Source: an uncultured Bacilli bacterium
GTDB taxonomy: Bacteria > Bacillota_I > Bacilli_A > ML615J-28 > CAG-313
Direction: 5' to 3'
Assembly (NCBI GenBank): GCA_904502205.1
Contig: CAJGDR010000004.1
Span: 1-26,118 of the forward strand
Length of the DNA stretch: 26,118 nucleotides
The first letter of the stretch is position 1, and each line of letters starts with the position of its first letter. A program made the position numbers and the translations under genes. This document shows positions 1 through 9,737 of this stretch, one piece after another. Below the pieces are notes generated by a model that ran no database searches, was not told the DNA's origin, and saw nothing but the letters and a program-made list of their open reading frames with translations.

Positions 1-240
1 GAGGCGGCATTTAAAAGAGGTGTAAAAGTTTCAGGTGCAACAGTTCACTTTGTTTCTGCTGTTGTTGATGGTGGACCAATTATTTTACAAAGAACAATTG
101 ATATTAGTGATTGTAAAACGCCAGAAGAAATTCAAACTAAAATTTTATTAAATATCGAACATAAATTAATTGTTGAAGCTGTCAAACTATATTGTGACGG
201 TAAATTAAGAGTTAATAATGAAAGGGTAGAAATAATATGA
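1..240 (+). CDS. purN: Phosphoribosylglycinamide formyltransferase, C-terminal part (5' end outside window)
   Basis: Third step of de novo purine synthesis: transfers a formyl group from 10-formyl-THF to GAR in the cytosol. Only the last 79 codons are present, open from base 1. The fragment reads VSGATVHFVSAVVDGGPIIL and so matches the C-terminal half of PurN, where the family has [SC]HxVHF...D.GPI[IL]xQ. The Asp at fragment residue 23 aligns with the catalytic Asp (D144 in E. coli). The tail (IEHKLIVEAVKLYCDGKLRV) also follows the family pattern. The stop TGA overlaps the purH start in an ATGA arrangement, so the two are translationally coupled. The other early pur genes (purE, purC, purM and so on) are not in the window and may lie upstream. 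Confidence 0.93.
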   Translation, partial: EAAFKRGVKVSGATVHFVSAVVDGGPIILQRTIDISDCKTPEEIQTKILLNIEHKLIVEAVKLYCDGKLRVNNERVEII

Positions 241-1760
241 AAAGAGCATTAGTAAGTGTAACTAATAAAGAAAACATTGTTGAATTTTGTCAAGGACTTG
301 TTGAACTTGGATTTGAAATTGTATCAACAGGTGGAACACTAAATAAATTAACACAAGCTGGAATTAATGCAATTCCAATTGATGATGTTACAGGTTTTCC
401 TGAAATGTTAGATGGACGTGTTAAAACACTTCATCCAATGGTTCATGGTGGATTATTATATCGCCGAGACTTAGAATCACATGTTGAAACTATTAAAGAA
501 CACGGAATTAAACCAATTGATTTAGTTTGTGTAAATCTATATGAATTTGAAAAAGCATTAAGAGCAGGAAAAGAACTTCCTGATATGATTGAAAACATCG
601 ATATCGGTGGACCTTCAATGATCAGAAGTGCTGCTAAAAACTTCAAGGATGTTTTAATTGTTACAGATCCTGAAGATTATACAAGTGTACTAGATGCAAT
701 CAAAAACAATACAGATGATTACAATTTTAGATTAAATCTTGCTTATAAAGCTTTCTCAAGAACTGCTGCTTATGATTCAATTATTTCAAGATATTTCGCA
801 GGTGTATGTGGAGATCATTTCCCAGACACATTAAATATGACATTTAAAAAAGTTGAACATTTAAGATATGGTGAAAACTCACAACAACAAGCTAATAAAT
901 ATGTTGATTCATTTGTTGAAAAATCTTTACTTGATTACGAACAATTACATGGTAAAGAAATTTCATTTAATAACTTAAATGACTTATATGGTGCTGTGGC
1001 ACTAGTTAGAGAATTTGGTGAAGTTACTGTAACTGCAGCTATTAAACACTCAACTCCATGTGGTGTTGCAATTGGCGAAACTGGTTATGATTCTTATATG
1101 AAAGCATATGAAGCAGATCCTCAATCAATCTTTGGTGGTATTGTTGCTTGTAACTACAAAGTAGATAAACAAACAGCAACTGAAATGAATAAAATATTCT
1201 TAGAAATTGTTGCTGCACCTGATTTTGATGATGATGCTTTAGAAGTTTTAAAGAAAAAGAAAAACTTAAGAATTTTAAAATTAAAGAACTTAGAAGCACA
1301 AGAAGCTAAATACGATATTAAATATTTAGAAGGTCAAGTATTAGTTCAAGATATTAATAGCAAAATGATTGATGAAATGAAAGTTGTAACTAATGCTGCT
1401 CCGACTAAAGAACAACTAAGTGATATGGAATTTGGTATGCGTGTTGTTAAATATGTAAAATCAAATGCAATCTGTATCGTTAAAAATGGTGTAACACTTG
1501 CAATCGGTGGTGGACAAACATCAAGAATTTGGGCTTTAGAAAATGCTATTCATAATAATCCAGATAAAGACTTCAATGGTGCGGTTTTAGCAAGTGATGC
1601 ATTCTTCCCATTTAATGACTGTGTACAAGTTGCAGCAAACGCTAAGATTGGTGCAATCATTCAACCAGGTGGAAGTATCAAAGACCAAGATTCAATTGAT
1701 TTATGTAATGAATTAAATATACCAATGGTATTTACTGGCTTCCGTCATTTTAGACACTAG
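237..1760 (+). CDS. purH: Bifunctional AICAR formyltransferase / IMP cyclohydrolase
   Basis: Catalyses the last two steps to IMP: formylation of AICAR with 10-formyl-THF, then ring closure. At 507 aa it is the usual length. The N-terminal MGS-like cyclohydrolase domain (about 1-190) shows STGGT, DGRVKTLHP and IDIGGPSMIRSAAKN. The AICAR transformylase domain (about 200-507) shows LRYGENS at about 211-217, the catalytic Lys-His pair at K270-H271, FGGIVA, KSNAIC and the terminal VFTGFRHFRH. One oddity is KHSTPCGVA where most homologues have KHxNPCG, so the Asn is Thr here; Lys-His are kept. The start is the ATG in the ATGA overlap with purN, preceded by AAAGGG at 221-226. fhs in the same operon supplies its cofactor. 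Confidence 0.97.
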   Translation: MKRALVSVTNKENIVEFCQGLVELGFEIVSTGGTLNKLTQAGINAIPIDDVTGFPEMLDGRVKTLHPMVHGGLLYRRDLESHVETIKEHGIKPIDLVCVNLYEFEKALRAGKELPDMIENIDIGGPSMIRSAAKNFKDVLIVTDPEDYTSVLDAIKNNTDDYNFRLNLAYKAFSRTAAYDSIISRYFAGVCGDHFPDTLNMTFKKVEHLRYGENSQQQANKYVDSFVEKSLLDYEQLHGKEISFNNLNDLYGAVALVREFGEVTVTAAIKHSTPCGVAIGETGYDSYMKAYEADPQSIFGGIVACNYKVDKQTATEMNKIFLEIVAAPDFDDDALEVLKKKKNLRILKLKNLEAQEAKYDIKYLEGQVLVQDINSKMIDEMKVVTNAAPTKEQLSDMEFGMRVVKYVKSNAICIVKNGVTLAIGGGQTSRIWALENAIHNNPDKDFNGAVLASDAFFPFNDCVQVAANAKIGAIIQPGGSIKDQDSIDLCNELNIPMVFTGFRHFRH

Positions 1761-1771
1761 GAGTAATATAT

Positions 1772-3025
1772 ATGAAAGTCTTAATTATTGGTAGCGGTGG
1801 TAGAGAACACGCCATCTGTTACGCACTTTCAAAAAGTAAAAAAGTTACTGAAATTCATGCAATTCCAGGAAATCCAGGTATTGCAAAAATCGGAACATGT
1901 CATAAAGGTAGTGTTGAAGATTTAGAAGGAATTTTAAAATTTGTTGAAGACAACAATATTGATATGACAGTTGTTGGTCCAGAGGTTCCACTTTGTATGG
2001 GACTTACAGATTTACTTGAAGAACATAATCATTTAGTGTTTGGTCCAAGAAAACTTGCTGCAACATTTGAAGGCAGCAAAGCTTTCTCAAAACACTTTAT
2101 GAAAAAACATCATATTCCAACTGCTAACTATGAAGAAGTATCAACAATGGAAGATGCTTTAGTTCAACTTGAAAAATTCGATTATCCTGTTGTTGTAAAA
2201 GCAGATGGATTAGCAGCAGGAAAAGGTGTTGTAATTTGCCAAACAAAAGAAGAAGCAGTTAATACTTTAGAAGACATGCTAGTACATGGTGCTTTATCAG
2301 GTGCAGGAAAAACAGTTGTATTAGAAGAATTTTTAACAGGTTTTGAATGTTCACTACTTTGTTTTACTGATGGCGAAACAATTGTTCCAATGGTTTCAGC
2401 AAAAGACCATAAACAAATTTATGACAATAACGAAGGACCAAATACTGGTGGAATGGGTACAGTTTCACCAAATCCATTCCTAAGTGAAGGTATGGAAGAA
2501 GTATTTGCAGAAGAAGTATTAAAACCATTTATGCAAGGGATAAAATCTGAAGGTATTGATTACCGTGGTGTTATCTTTATTGGTTTAATGGTTAAAGATA
2601 ATCATGCGAAAGTTTTAGAATTTAATGTCCGTTTTGGTGATCCTGAAACACAAGTAATCCTTCTAAGACTTGAAAGTGATTTATATGACATTATGCATGC
2701 AACAGCTACAAAACATTTAAAAGATGTTGAAATTAAGTGGAAAAATGAACATGCAGGATGTGTTGTTCTAGCAAGTGGTGGCTATCCAAATGCTTATGAA
2801 AAAGGTAAAGTAATTACTGGAATCGAAGACTTATCAAGCGATATTATTGTATTCCACGCTGGAACAGAACAAAAAAATAATGAGCTATTAACTAATGGTG
2901 GAAGAGTGTTAAACGTTTGTGCACTTGGTAATTCATTAGAAGATATTAGAAATAAAATTTATAAAGAAATTGATAAAATTGAATTTGAGAAAAAATATTA
3001 TCGTAAAGATATCGGAATTAACTAG
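1772..3025 (+). CDS. purD: Phosphoribosylamine-glycine ligase (GAR synthetase)
   Basis: Second step of purine synthesis: ATP-dependent joining of phosphoribosylamine and glycine. The 417-aa ATP-grasp enzyme starts with the PurD signature GSGGREHAI (7-15), followed by GPEVPL, the ATP-binding PVVVKADGLAAGKGV segment (about residues 139-153) and NEGPNTGGMGTVSP at about 220-233, which is diagnostic for PurD. The C-terminal metal/ATP segment (EFNVRFGDPETQ) is intact. AGGAG at 1759-1763 overlaps the purH stop codon, so the two genes are coupled (11-base gap). Confidence 0.97.
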   Translation: MKVLIIGSGGREHAICYALSKSKKVTEIHAIPGNPGIAKIGTCHKGSVEDLEGILKFVEDNNIDMTVVGPEVPLCMGLTDLLEEHNHLVFGPRKLAATFEGSKAFSKHFMKKHHIPTANYEEVSTMEDALVQLEKFDYPVVVKADGLAAGKGVVICQTKEEAVNTLEDMLVHGALSGAGKTVVLEEFLTGFECSLLCFTDGETIVPMVSAKDHKQIYDNNEGPNTGGMGTVSPNPFLSEGMEEVFAEEVLKPFMQGIKSEGIDYRGVIFIGLMVKDNHAKVLEFNVRFGDPETQVILLRLESDLYDIMHATATKHLKDVEIKWKNEHAGCVVLASGGYPNAYEKGKVITGIEDLSSDIIVFHAGTEQKNNELLTNGGRVLNVCALGNSLEDIRNKIYKEIDKIEFEKKYYRKDIGIN

Positions 3026-3033
3026 GAGGTAAT

Positions 3034-6000
3034 ATGTCAAAAGTACATCGAATTTACGTAGAAAAAAGAAGAGAATTTGCGGTTGAAGCGACAGAATTAT
3101 TACATAATTTAACACATCAATTAAAGATTGATTCTATTCAAGACATTCATGTAATTAATCGCTATGATGTTCAAGGTGTTAATGAAGAAGTTTTAAAAGA
3201 AGGTATTTCAATTATTCTTAGTGAACCAATGGTAGATGATGTTATCATGGATGATTATCCTACTGATAAATTAGATGTTGTATTTGGCATTGAATATTTA
3301 CCAGGTCAATACGATCAAAGAGCAGATGCTTGTGAACAATGTTTTCAACTTTTAACAGGTGAAAAAAATGTTCGTGTTAAATGTGCTAAAATTATTGTTT
3401 TAAAAGGCAATTTAACTTTTTTAGAAGTTGCTCGTATTAAAAAATATTTGATCAATCCAGTTGACCAAAGACTTGCAAGTCTTGAAAAAGTTACTGATTT
3501 ATGTGATCAAGAAGTAGAAATCAAACCAGTACCAGTAATTGAAGGTTTCATTGATTTTTCAAAAGAAGAATTAATGAACTATTTAAAAGTTAATGGTATG
3601 GCAATGAACTACGATGATTTAAAAGTTACTCAAGACTACTTCAAAGATGAAGAACATCGTAATCCAACAGAAACAGAACTTAAAGTTTTAGATACTTATT
3701 GGTCTGACCATTGTCGACACACTACATTTTCAACTATTGTAACTGACTTAAAAATTGAAGATGGTGCTTTCAAAGAAATCTTAGAAAAAGATGTTGAAAA
3801 CTATAAAACATCAAGACATATGGTGTATGGTTTTGAAACAAAAAGACCGATTACATTAATGGATCTTGCAACTATTTCGATGAAAGAACTTCGTAAAAAT
3901 GGTTATTTAGATGACTTAGAAGTATCAGAAGAAATTAATGCATGTTCTGTTGAAATCAAAATAAAAACACCTCATGGTGATGAAGACTGGTTATTAATGT
4001 TTAAAAATGAAACACATAACCATCCAACTGAAATTGAACCATTTGGTGGAGCTGCTACTTGTCTTGGTGGTGCAATTCGTGACCCACTATCTGGACGTGC
4101 TTATGTTTATCAATCAATGAGAATAACAGGTGCGGGAGATCCAAGACAAAAATTAGAAGAAACATTAAAAGGTAAACTTCCACAAAGAAAAATTTGTAAA
4201 GAAGCTGCACATGGATTCTCAAGCTATGGTAACCAAATTGGTTTAACAACAGGTTATGTACATGAGTTATATCATCCAGGATATGTTGCAAAAAGAATGG
4301 AAATTGGAGCAGTAGTTGCTGCTGCACCAAAAGAACAAGTAAAAAGACTTGAACCATTAAAAGATCAAGTAGTTTTACTAATAGGTGGAAGAACTGGTCG
4401 TGATGGTATTGGTGGTGCTACTGGTTCATCAAAATCACATGAATTAAAAACAACAACTTCAGCTGGGGCCGAAGTTCAAAAAGGTAACCCAATTGAAGAA
4501 CGTAAAATCCAAAGATTATTTAGAAACAAAGAAGTTTCTGAAAAAATTGTTCGTTGTAATGACTTTGGTGCTGGTGGTGTATGTGTTGCTGTTGGTGAAC
4601 TTGCACCTGGGCTTTCAATTGATTTAGATAAAGTACTTAAAAAATACGAAGGATTAAATGGTACTGAACTAGCTATTTCTGAATCACAAGAAAGAATGGC
4701 AATTGTTATTGCAAAAGAAGATGAAGAATTTATTAAAGAGGCTTGTTATAAAGAAAATTTAGAAGTTGTTAATATTGCAACTATTACTGATAACAATCGT
4801 CTTGTTATGAAATATAAAAACCAAACAATTGTTGATATTGATCGTGCATTCCTTGATAAGAATGGTGCATCAAGACAACAAAACGTTGAAATTAAATTAC
4901 CTGATTTTAGTCAAACACCATTTGATAAACAAAATTATAATTCATTTAAAGAAGCAACTAATGAAGTATTAAGTCGTTTATCTGTATGTAGCCAAAAAGG
5001 TTTAGTCGAAATGTTTGACTCATCAATTGGTAATGGTACTGTATTATCACCTTATGGTGGTAAAACATTAAGAACAGAAACGGAAGGTATGGCTGCGCTT
5101 ATTCCAACTTTAGGATATGATACAACAACTTGTTCAGTAATGAGTTATGGTTTCAATCCAGTAATTTCAAGTTGGTCACCATATCATGGTTCTATCTATG
5201 CTGTTGTTGAATCAGTTTCTAAAATTGTTTCAATGGGAGCTGACTATAGAACAATTCGTTTTTCTTTCCAAGAATATTTTGAAAAATTATTAGATAACCC
5301 TGCTAAATGGGGAAAACCTTTTGTAGCATTACTTGGAGCATATCGTGTACAAAAAGAACTTTGTTTACCATCAATTGGTGGTAAAGACTCTATGTCAGGT
5401 TCATTTGAAGATTTAGATGTTCCACCAACTCTTGTATCATTTGCGATTACATCAACTGATGTTTCAAATATTATTACACCTGAGTTAAAACAAAGTAATC
5501 ATACTTTAGTTGAAGTAATGTTAGAAAAAGATCAATATCATATCTTTGACTTCAAAAATTTACAAGCTCAATATGATGAAGTTCATAAGCTAATGCAAAA
5601 CGGTAATGTATTTAGTGCTTATACTGTTAAAGATGGTGGTGTAATTGAAGCTATATATAAAATGGCTTTTGGTAATAATATTGGTGTTACTATTAATCCT
5701 GAATTACCGCTAAATTCATTAACTGTTAGAAATTATGGAAATATTATTTTAGAAGTTTTAGATGAATCAGTTTTAGGTAATTTAAATTACCGCGTAATTG
5801 GTTATACAAACGAATCTAAGAATGTTTCATATGGTGATGAAGTATTATCACTAGATGATGCATACAAGATTAATACAAGTGTACTTGAAGATGTATATCC
5901 AACAAGTGAAAAAGCACCAACAAAAGAATTAAAAGTTGGTAATTATAAAGAACGTAGCACTTTAAAAGCAAAAGTGTTATATGACGAAGTTAATGTTGTT

Positions 6001-6789
6001 ATTCCAGTATTCCCAGGTACAAACTGTGAATATGACTCAAAACGTGCTTTTGAAAAAGCAGGAGCTAAAGTTGAACTTGTTGTTATTCGTAATAAAACAG
6101 AAAAAGACATTCAAGATTCAATTAATGATTTAGAACAAGCAATCAAAAAAGCACAAATTATGATGTTACCGGGAGGATTCAGTGCCGGTGACGAACCAGA
6201 AGGATCAGGTAAATTTATCGCAACATTCTTAAGAAATGAAAAACTTAAAAATGCGATAACAGATTTACTAGAAAATCGTGATGGTTTAATGATTGGTATT
6301 TGTAATGGATTCCAAGCATTAATTAAACTTGGTTTATTACCATATGGTAAGATTATGCCACTTACAAAAGAAGATGCAACATTAACATTTAATACAATTG
6401 GCAGACACGTATCACAAATGGTTAATACAAGAATTGCAAGTGTTAATTCACCATGGCTATCAAAAGTCGAAGTTGGTGATATTCATACAATTCCTGTAAG
6501 TCATGGTGAAGGAAGATTTGTTGCACCAATTGATGTATTAGAAGAATTATTTAATAATGGTCAAGTATTTACACAATATGTTGACGAATCAAACGAACCA
6601 ACAATGGTCTCACCATTTAATCCAAATGGATCAATGATGGCAATTGAAGGTATCGTATCTAGAGATGGTCGTGTTTTAGGTAAAATGGGACATAGTGAAC
6701 GCCAAGGTGATAACAGATTTGTTAATATCTATGGTGAAATGGATCAATTATTATTTGAAGCTGGCGTAAATTACTTTAAGAAAAAATAA
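3034..6789 (+). CDS. purL: Phosphoribosylformylglycinamidine synthase, single-chain with glutaminase domain
   Basis: Converts FGAR to FGAM using ATP and glutamine. At 1251 aa it is the long single-chain form (synthase plus amidotransferase), with the N-terminus and spacing of the clostridial/streptococcal/bifidobacterial clade rather than the Bacillus PurS/PurQ/PurL complex. Landmarks: N-terminal PurS-like region, DTYWSDHCRH at about 220-229, the substrate/ATP motif NETHNHPTEIEPFGG at about 326-340, a second AIRS-like half, and a class I glutaminase from about residue 988 (VFPGTNCEYD). The triad is visible: Cys1090 in GICNGFQ, His1157 and Glu1159 in SHGEGRF. An AGGAGGT sits very close to the ATG (3024-3030). 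It is the only glutamine amidotransferase of the operon with an intact visible nucleophile. Confidence 0.97.
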   Translation: MSKVHRIYVEKRREFAVEATELLHNLTHQLKIDSIQDIHVINRYDVQGVNEEVLKEGISIILSEPMVDDVIMDDYPTDKLDVVFGIEYLPGQYDQRADACEQCFQLLTGEKNVRVKCAKIIVLKGNLTFLEVARIKKYLINPVDQRLASLEKVTDLCDQEVEIKPVPVIEGFIDFSKEELMNYLKVNGMAMNYDDLKVTQDYFKDEEHRNPTETELKVLDTYWSDHCRHTTFSTIVTDLKIEDGAFKEILEKDVENYKTSRHMVYGFETKRPITLMDLATISMKELRKNGYLDDLEVSEEINACSVEIKIKTPHGDEDWLLMFKNETHNHPTEIEPFGGAATCLGGAIRDPLSGRAYVYQSMRITGAGDPRQKLEETLKGKLPQRKICKEAAHGFSSYGNQIGLTTGYVHELYHPGYVAKRMEIGAVVAAAPKEQVKRLEPLKDQVVLLIGGRTGRDGIGGATGSSKSHELKTTTSAGAEVQKGNPIEERKIQRLFRNKEVSEKIVRCNDFGAGGVCVAVGELAPGLSIDLDKVLKKYEGLNGTELAISESQERMAIVIAKEDEEFIKEACYKENLEVVNIATITDNNRLVMKYKNQTIVDIDRAFLDKNGASRQQNVEIKLPDFSQTPFDKQNYNSFKEATNEVLSRLSVCSQKGLVEMFDSSIGNGTVLSPYGGKTLRTETEGMAALIPTLGYDTTTCSVMSYGFNPVISSWSPYHGSIYAVVESVSKIVSMGADYRTIRFSFQEYFEKLLDNPAKWGKPFVALLGAYRVQKELCLPSIGGKDSMSGSFEDLDVPPTLVSFAITSTDVSNIITPELKQSNHTLVEVMLEKDQYHIFDFKNLQAQYDEVHKLMQNGNVFSAYTVKDGGVIEAIYKMAFGNNIGVTINPELPLNSLTVRNYGNIILEVLDESVLGNLNYRVIGYTNESKNVSYGDEVLSLDDAYKINTSVLEDVYPTSEKAPTKELKVGNYKERSTLKAKVLYDEVNVVIPVFPGTNCEYDSKRAFEKAGAKVELVVIRNKTEKDIQDSINDLEQAIKKAQIMMLPGGFSAGDEPEGSGKFIATFLRNEKLKNAITDLLENRDGLMIGICNGFQALIKLGLLPYGKIMPLTKEDATLTFNTIGRHVSQMVNTRIASVNSPWLSKVEVGDIHTIPVSHGEGRFVAPIDVLEELFNNGQVFTQYVDESNEPTMVSPFNPNGSMMAIEGIVSRDGRVLGKMGHSERQGDNRFVNIYGEMDQLLFEAGVNYFKKK

Positions 6790-6792
6790 TAT

Positions 6793-6799
6793 GAGGTGA
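6793..6799 (+). promoter_or_regulatory. Ribosome binding site deciding the purF start
   Basis: GAGGTGA lies 5 bases before ATG 6805. An in-frame GTG at 6796 would lie inside this site, so the ATG is the start. Confidence 0.8.
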
Positions 6800-6804
6800 T
6801 AACA

Positions 6805-8214
6805 ATGGGTGGTTTTTTTGGTGTAGCATCAAAATCTGATTGCATAATGAGTTTATTCTTTGGTGTCGATTATCATTCACATTTAGGAACTAAAAAAGGT
6901 GGACTTGCAGTATATGGTGAAGAAGGATTTAAAAGATCAATTCACAATATTCAAAATTCTCCATTTAGAACTAAATTTGAAAATGATTTAGATGAGTTAC
7001 ATGGAAATATTGGTATTGGTTGTATTTCGGATTTTGAAGCCCAACCACTACTTGTAAATTCACCGCTAGGCACATATGCCATTACAACAGTTGGAAAAAT
7101 CAACAACATTAATGAACTACGTGATGAATGTTTCAAAAATGGTAAAGTTCAATTTTTAGAAATGAGCAAAGGTGAAATTAATCCAACGGAAATGGTTGCG
7201 ACATTAATTTGTCAAAAGTCTACAATTGTTGAAGGGATTCAATATGCTCAAGATAAAATCAAAGGCTCTATGAGCATGTTATTAATGTTCCCGGATAAAA
7301 TTTATGCTGCTAGAGATAAGTATGGAAGAACACCTATAATTATAGGTAAATCTAAAAATTCTTATTGTGCAACATTTGAAAGTTTTGCATTTCAAAATTT
7401 AGGATACAAATTTGTTAAAGAATTAGGTCCAGGTGAAATTGTTTCTTTTTCATCAAGTGAATTAAATGTTTTAAAAGAACCTAATGATAACTTAAAAATT
7501 TGTTCATTCCTTTGGACATATTATGGTTATGCACCATCTACATATGAAGGTATCAATGTTGAAGAAATGCGATATCGTTGTGGAAAAATCTTAAAACAAA
7601 ACGATTCGATCGAAGCCGATGCAGTAACTGGTGTTCCAGATTCTGGTATAGCTCACGCAATAGGTTACGCAAATGAAGCACATATTCCATACATCAGACC
7701 ACTTATTAAATATACACCAACATGGCCTCGTTCATTTACTCCAACTAATCAAGCTCAAAGAAACTTGATTGCTAAAATGAAACTAATTGCAATTCCTGAA
7801 CTTATTAAAGGTAAAAAGTTAGTAATTATTGATGACTCAATTGTACGAGGTACACAATTAAAAGAAACAGCTGAATATTTATATGGCGAAGGCGTAAAAG
7901 AAGTTCATGTAAGACCTGCTTGCCCACCAATATTTTATTCATGTAAATATTTAAATTTTGCGCGTACAACATCACAAATGGATTTAATAACTAGAAAAGT
8001 TATTGCTGAAATTGAAGGCATTGAAAATGTAAGTGATGAATTAGCACAAAAATACTTAGACCCTAAATCAGAAAATTATAAATTAATGATTGAAGGAATT
8101 AGAAAGAAAATGAAATTTGATTCATTAATGTATCATAATATTGATGATTTAGTTGAATCAATTGGTTTAGATGCATGTAAATTATGCACATACTGTTTTA
8201 ATGGAAAAGAGTAA
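6805..8214 (+). CDS. purF: PurF-like amidophosphoribosyltransferase with degenerate glutaminase domain
   Basis: Probably the committed step of purine synthesis (PRPP to phosphoribosylamine). 469 aa. The C-terminal phosphoribosyltransferase domain is clear: [16 protein letters not shown], then the PRPP-binding [12 protein letters not shown], and a Cys-rich end (ACKLCTYC). The N-terminal Ntn glutaminase domain is recognisable but altered. The protein starts MGGFFGV where PurF has (propeptide)-CG(I/V)xG(I/V), so the nucleophile Cys1 is Gly. HRGQ has become HLGT, the HVRY(S/P)T segment is missing ([12 protein letters not shown]), HNGN has become TVGK, and the Ser-Asp-(S/T)-Glu motif is gone. The PRTase catalytic loop is also unusual ([12 protein letters not shown] for KNRYVGRTFI). 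From memory, similar MGGFFG proteins are annotated PurF in Bacteroidetes and some clostridia, so this is likely a clade variant, not a pseudogene. It may use free ammonia or a partner glutaminase. Confidence 0.85.
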   Translation: MGGFFGVASKSDCIMSLFFGVDYHSHLGTKKGGLAVYGEEGFKRSIHNIQNSPFRTKFENDLDELHGNIGIGCISDFEAQPLLVNSPLGTYAITTVGKINNINELRDECFKNGKVQFLEMSKGEINPTEMVATLICQKSTIVEGIQYAQDKIKGSMSMLLMFPDKIYAARDKYGRTPIIIGKSKNSYCATFESFAFQNLGYKFVKELGPGEIVSFSSSELNVLKEPNDNLKICSFLWTYYGYAPSTYEGINVEEMRYRCGKILKQNDSIEADAVTGVPDSGIAHAIGYANEAHIPYIRPLIKYTPTWPRSFTPTNQAQRNLIAKMKLIAIPELIKGKKLVIIDDSIVRGTQLKETAEYLYGEGVKEVHVRPACPPIFYSCKYLNFARTTSQMDLITRKVIAEIEGIENVSDELAQKYLDPKSENYKLMIEGIRKKMKFDSLMYHNIDDLVESIGLDACKLCTYCFNGKE

Positions 8215-8225
8215 AGGAGAAAAAT

Positions 8226-9725
8226 ATGGCATTTTATTTTAAAGAACCATCAAGAACTTTTAGTGAATATTTGTTAGTCCCAGGTTATTCTGATTCAAAT
8301 TGTCAACCTAAAAATGTTTGTTTAAAAACACCATTAGTCAAATTTAAAAAAGGTGAGGAACCTCAAATTTCTTTAAATATACCAATGGTATCTGCAATTA
8401 TGCAAGCTGTTTCTAATGATACATTAGCCATTGCACTTGCTAAAGAAGGTGGCGTTTCATTCATTTATGGATCACAAAGTATTGCAAATCAAGCTGAAAT
8501 GGTAAGAAAAGTAAAATCACATAAAGCAGGATTTGTTACTTCAAATTCTAATCTAACTCCAGAAAATACTCTTGGTGACATTGTTAAATTAAAAGAAAAA
8601 ACTGGCCATTCAACAGTTGCAATAACTGATGATGGTACAGCACATGGAAAACTTCTTGGAATTGTTACAAGTAGAGATTACCGAGTTTCAAGAATGTCAT
8701 TTGATCAAAAAGTAAAAGAATTTATGACTCCACTGGAAAAGTTAGTAACAGCAAACGTTGGTGTTACACTTAGTGAAGCAAATGATATCATTTGGGATCA
8801 AAAATTAAATTCACTTCCAATTTTAGATAGTGAGGGTAGACTTGATTCATTTGTATTTAGAAAAGACTATGAATCAAATAAAGATAATCCAAATGAATTA
8901 TTAGATAGTAAAAAACGTTTAATCGTTGGTGCTGGTATTAATACTAGAGACTACAAAGAAAGAGTTCCAGCTTTAGTTGAAGCAGGTGTTGATGTACTTT
9001 GTATAGATTCATCAGAAGGCTTTAGTGAATGGCAAAAACTTACACTAGAATGGATTCGTGAAAAATATGGCGATTCTGTTAAAGTTGGTGCAGGAAATGT
9101 CGTTGATGCAGAAGGATTTAGATTCTTAGCTGAATGTGGTGCTGACTTTATTAAAGTTGGTATCGGTGGCGGATCAATTTGTATTACTCGTGAAACAAAA
9201 GGAATCGGTCGTGGTCAAGCAACAGCTACAATTGAAGTTGCTAAAGCAAGAGATGAATATTTTAAAGAAACTGGTATATATGTACCAATCTGTTCAGATG
9301 GTGGTATTGTTCATGATTACCATATTACTTTAGCACTTGCTATGGGTTCAGATTTTGTAATGCTTGGAAGATACTTCTCAAGATTTGATGAATCACCAAC
9401 AAACAAAGTTAAAATTAATGGACAATATATGAAAGAATATTGGGGTGAAGGTAGTTCACGTGCAAGAAACTGGCAAAGATATGATCTAGGTGGAGATAAC
9501 AAACTTTCATTTGAAGAAGGTGTTGATTCATATGTACCATATGCTGGTTCATTAAAAGATAACGTTGCTATATCACTTGCTAAAGTTAAATCTACAATGT
9601 GTAATTGTGGTGCCTTAACTATTGAAGAATTACAACAAAAAGCAAAACTTACAGTTGTTTCATCAACTAGTATTGTTGAAGGTGGAGCTCACGACGTTCT
9701 TTTAAAAGATAAAACAAATTCATAA
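8226..9725 (+). CDS. guaB: IMP dehydrogenase, Tritrichomonas-type
   Basis: Oxidises IMP to XMP with NAD+, the first committed step to GMP. 499 aa (beta/alpha)8 barrel with a CBS pair inserted at about 95-225 ([24 protein letters not shown]). The catalytic loop [10 protein letters not shown] puts the nucleophile at Cys319. The flap [11 protein letters not shown] puts the general-base pair at Arg418-Tyr419, and Asp261 sits in CIDSSEG. These three numbers are exactly those used for the Tritrichomonas foetus enzyme, which I recall as very similar along most of its length, including the N-terminal [14 protein letters not shown] segment. Most Bacillus-type GuaB proteins have a different N-terminus (KEALTFDDVLLVP) and catalytic-loop numbering. 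AAGGAGA precedes the ATG; the gap to purF is 11 bases. Confidence 0.96.
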   Translation: MAFYFKEPSRTFSEYLLVPGYSDSNCQPKNVCLKTPLVKFKKGEEPQISLNIPMVSAIMQAVSNDTLAIALAKEGGVSFIYGSQSIANQAEMVRKVKSHKAGFVTSNSNLTPENTLGDIVKLKEKTGHSTVAITDDGTAHGKLLGIVTSRDYRVSRMSFDQKVKEFMTPLEKLVTANVGVTLSEANDIIWDQKLNSLPILDSEGRLDSFVFRKDYESNKDNPNELLDSKKRLIVGAGINTRDYKERVPALVEAGVDVLCIDSSEGFSEWQKLTLEWIREKYGDSVKVGAGNVVDAEGFRFLAECGADFIKVGIGGGSICITRETKGIGRGQATATIEVAKARDEYFKETGIYVPICSDGGIVHDYHITLALAMGSDFVMLGRYFSRFDESPTNKVKINGQYMKEYWGEGSSRARNWQRYDLGGDNKLSFEEGVDSYVPYAGSLKDNVAISLAKVKSTMCNCGALTIEELQQKAKLTVVSSTSIVEGGAHDVLLKDKTNS

Positions 9726-9726
9726 T

Positions 9727-9732
9727 AGGTGA
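9727..9732 (+). promoter_or_regulatory. Ribosome binding site deciding the glnA start
   Basis: AGGTGA is 5 bases before ATG 9738. The in-frame GTG at 9729 is part of this site and is not used as the start. Confidence 0.75.
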
Positions 9733-9737
9733 ATTTT

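Noticed and set aside
1042..1299. Minus-strand open frame inside purH (and similar ones inside purL, guaB, glnA and lctD)
   Set aside because: The products are low-complexity (Leu/Gln/His-rich), as expected from reverse-complement reading of AT-rich Lys/Glu-rich genes. The plus-strand genes are unquestionable.
6805..8214. purF as a decaying pseudogene
   Set aside because: The reading frame is intact at normal length and the PRTase motifs are well kept. The glutaminase region retains structural motifs ([16 protein letters not shown]), which fits a functional variant better than decay.
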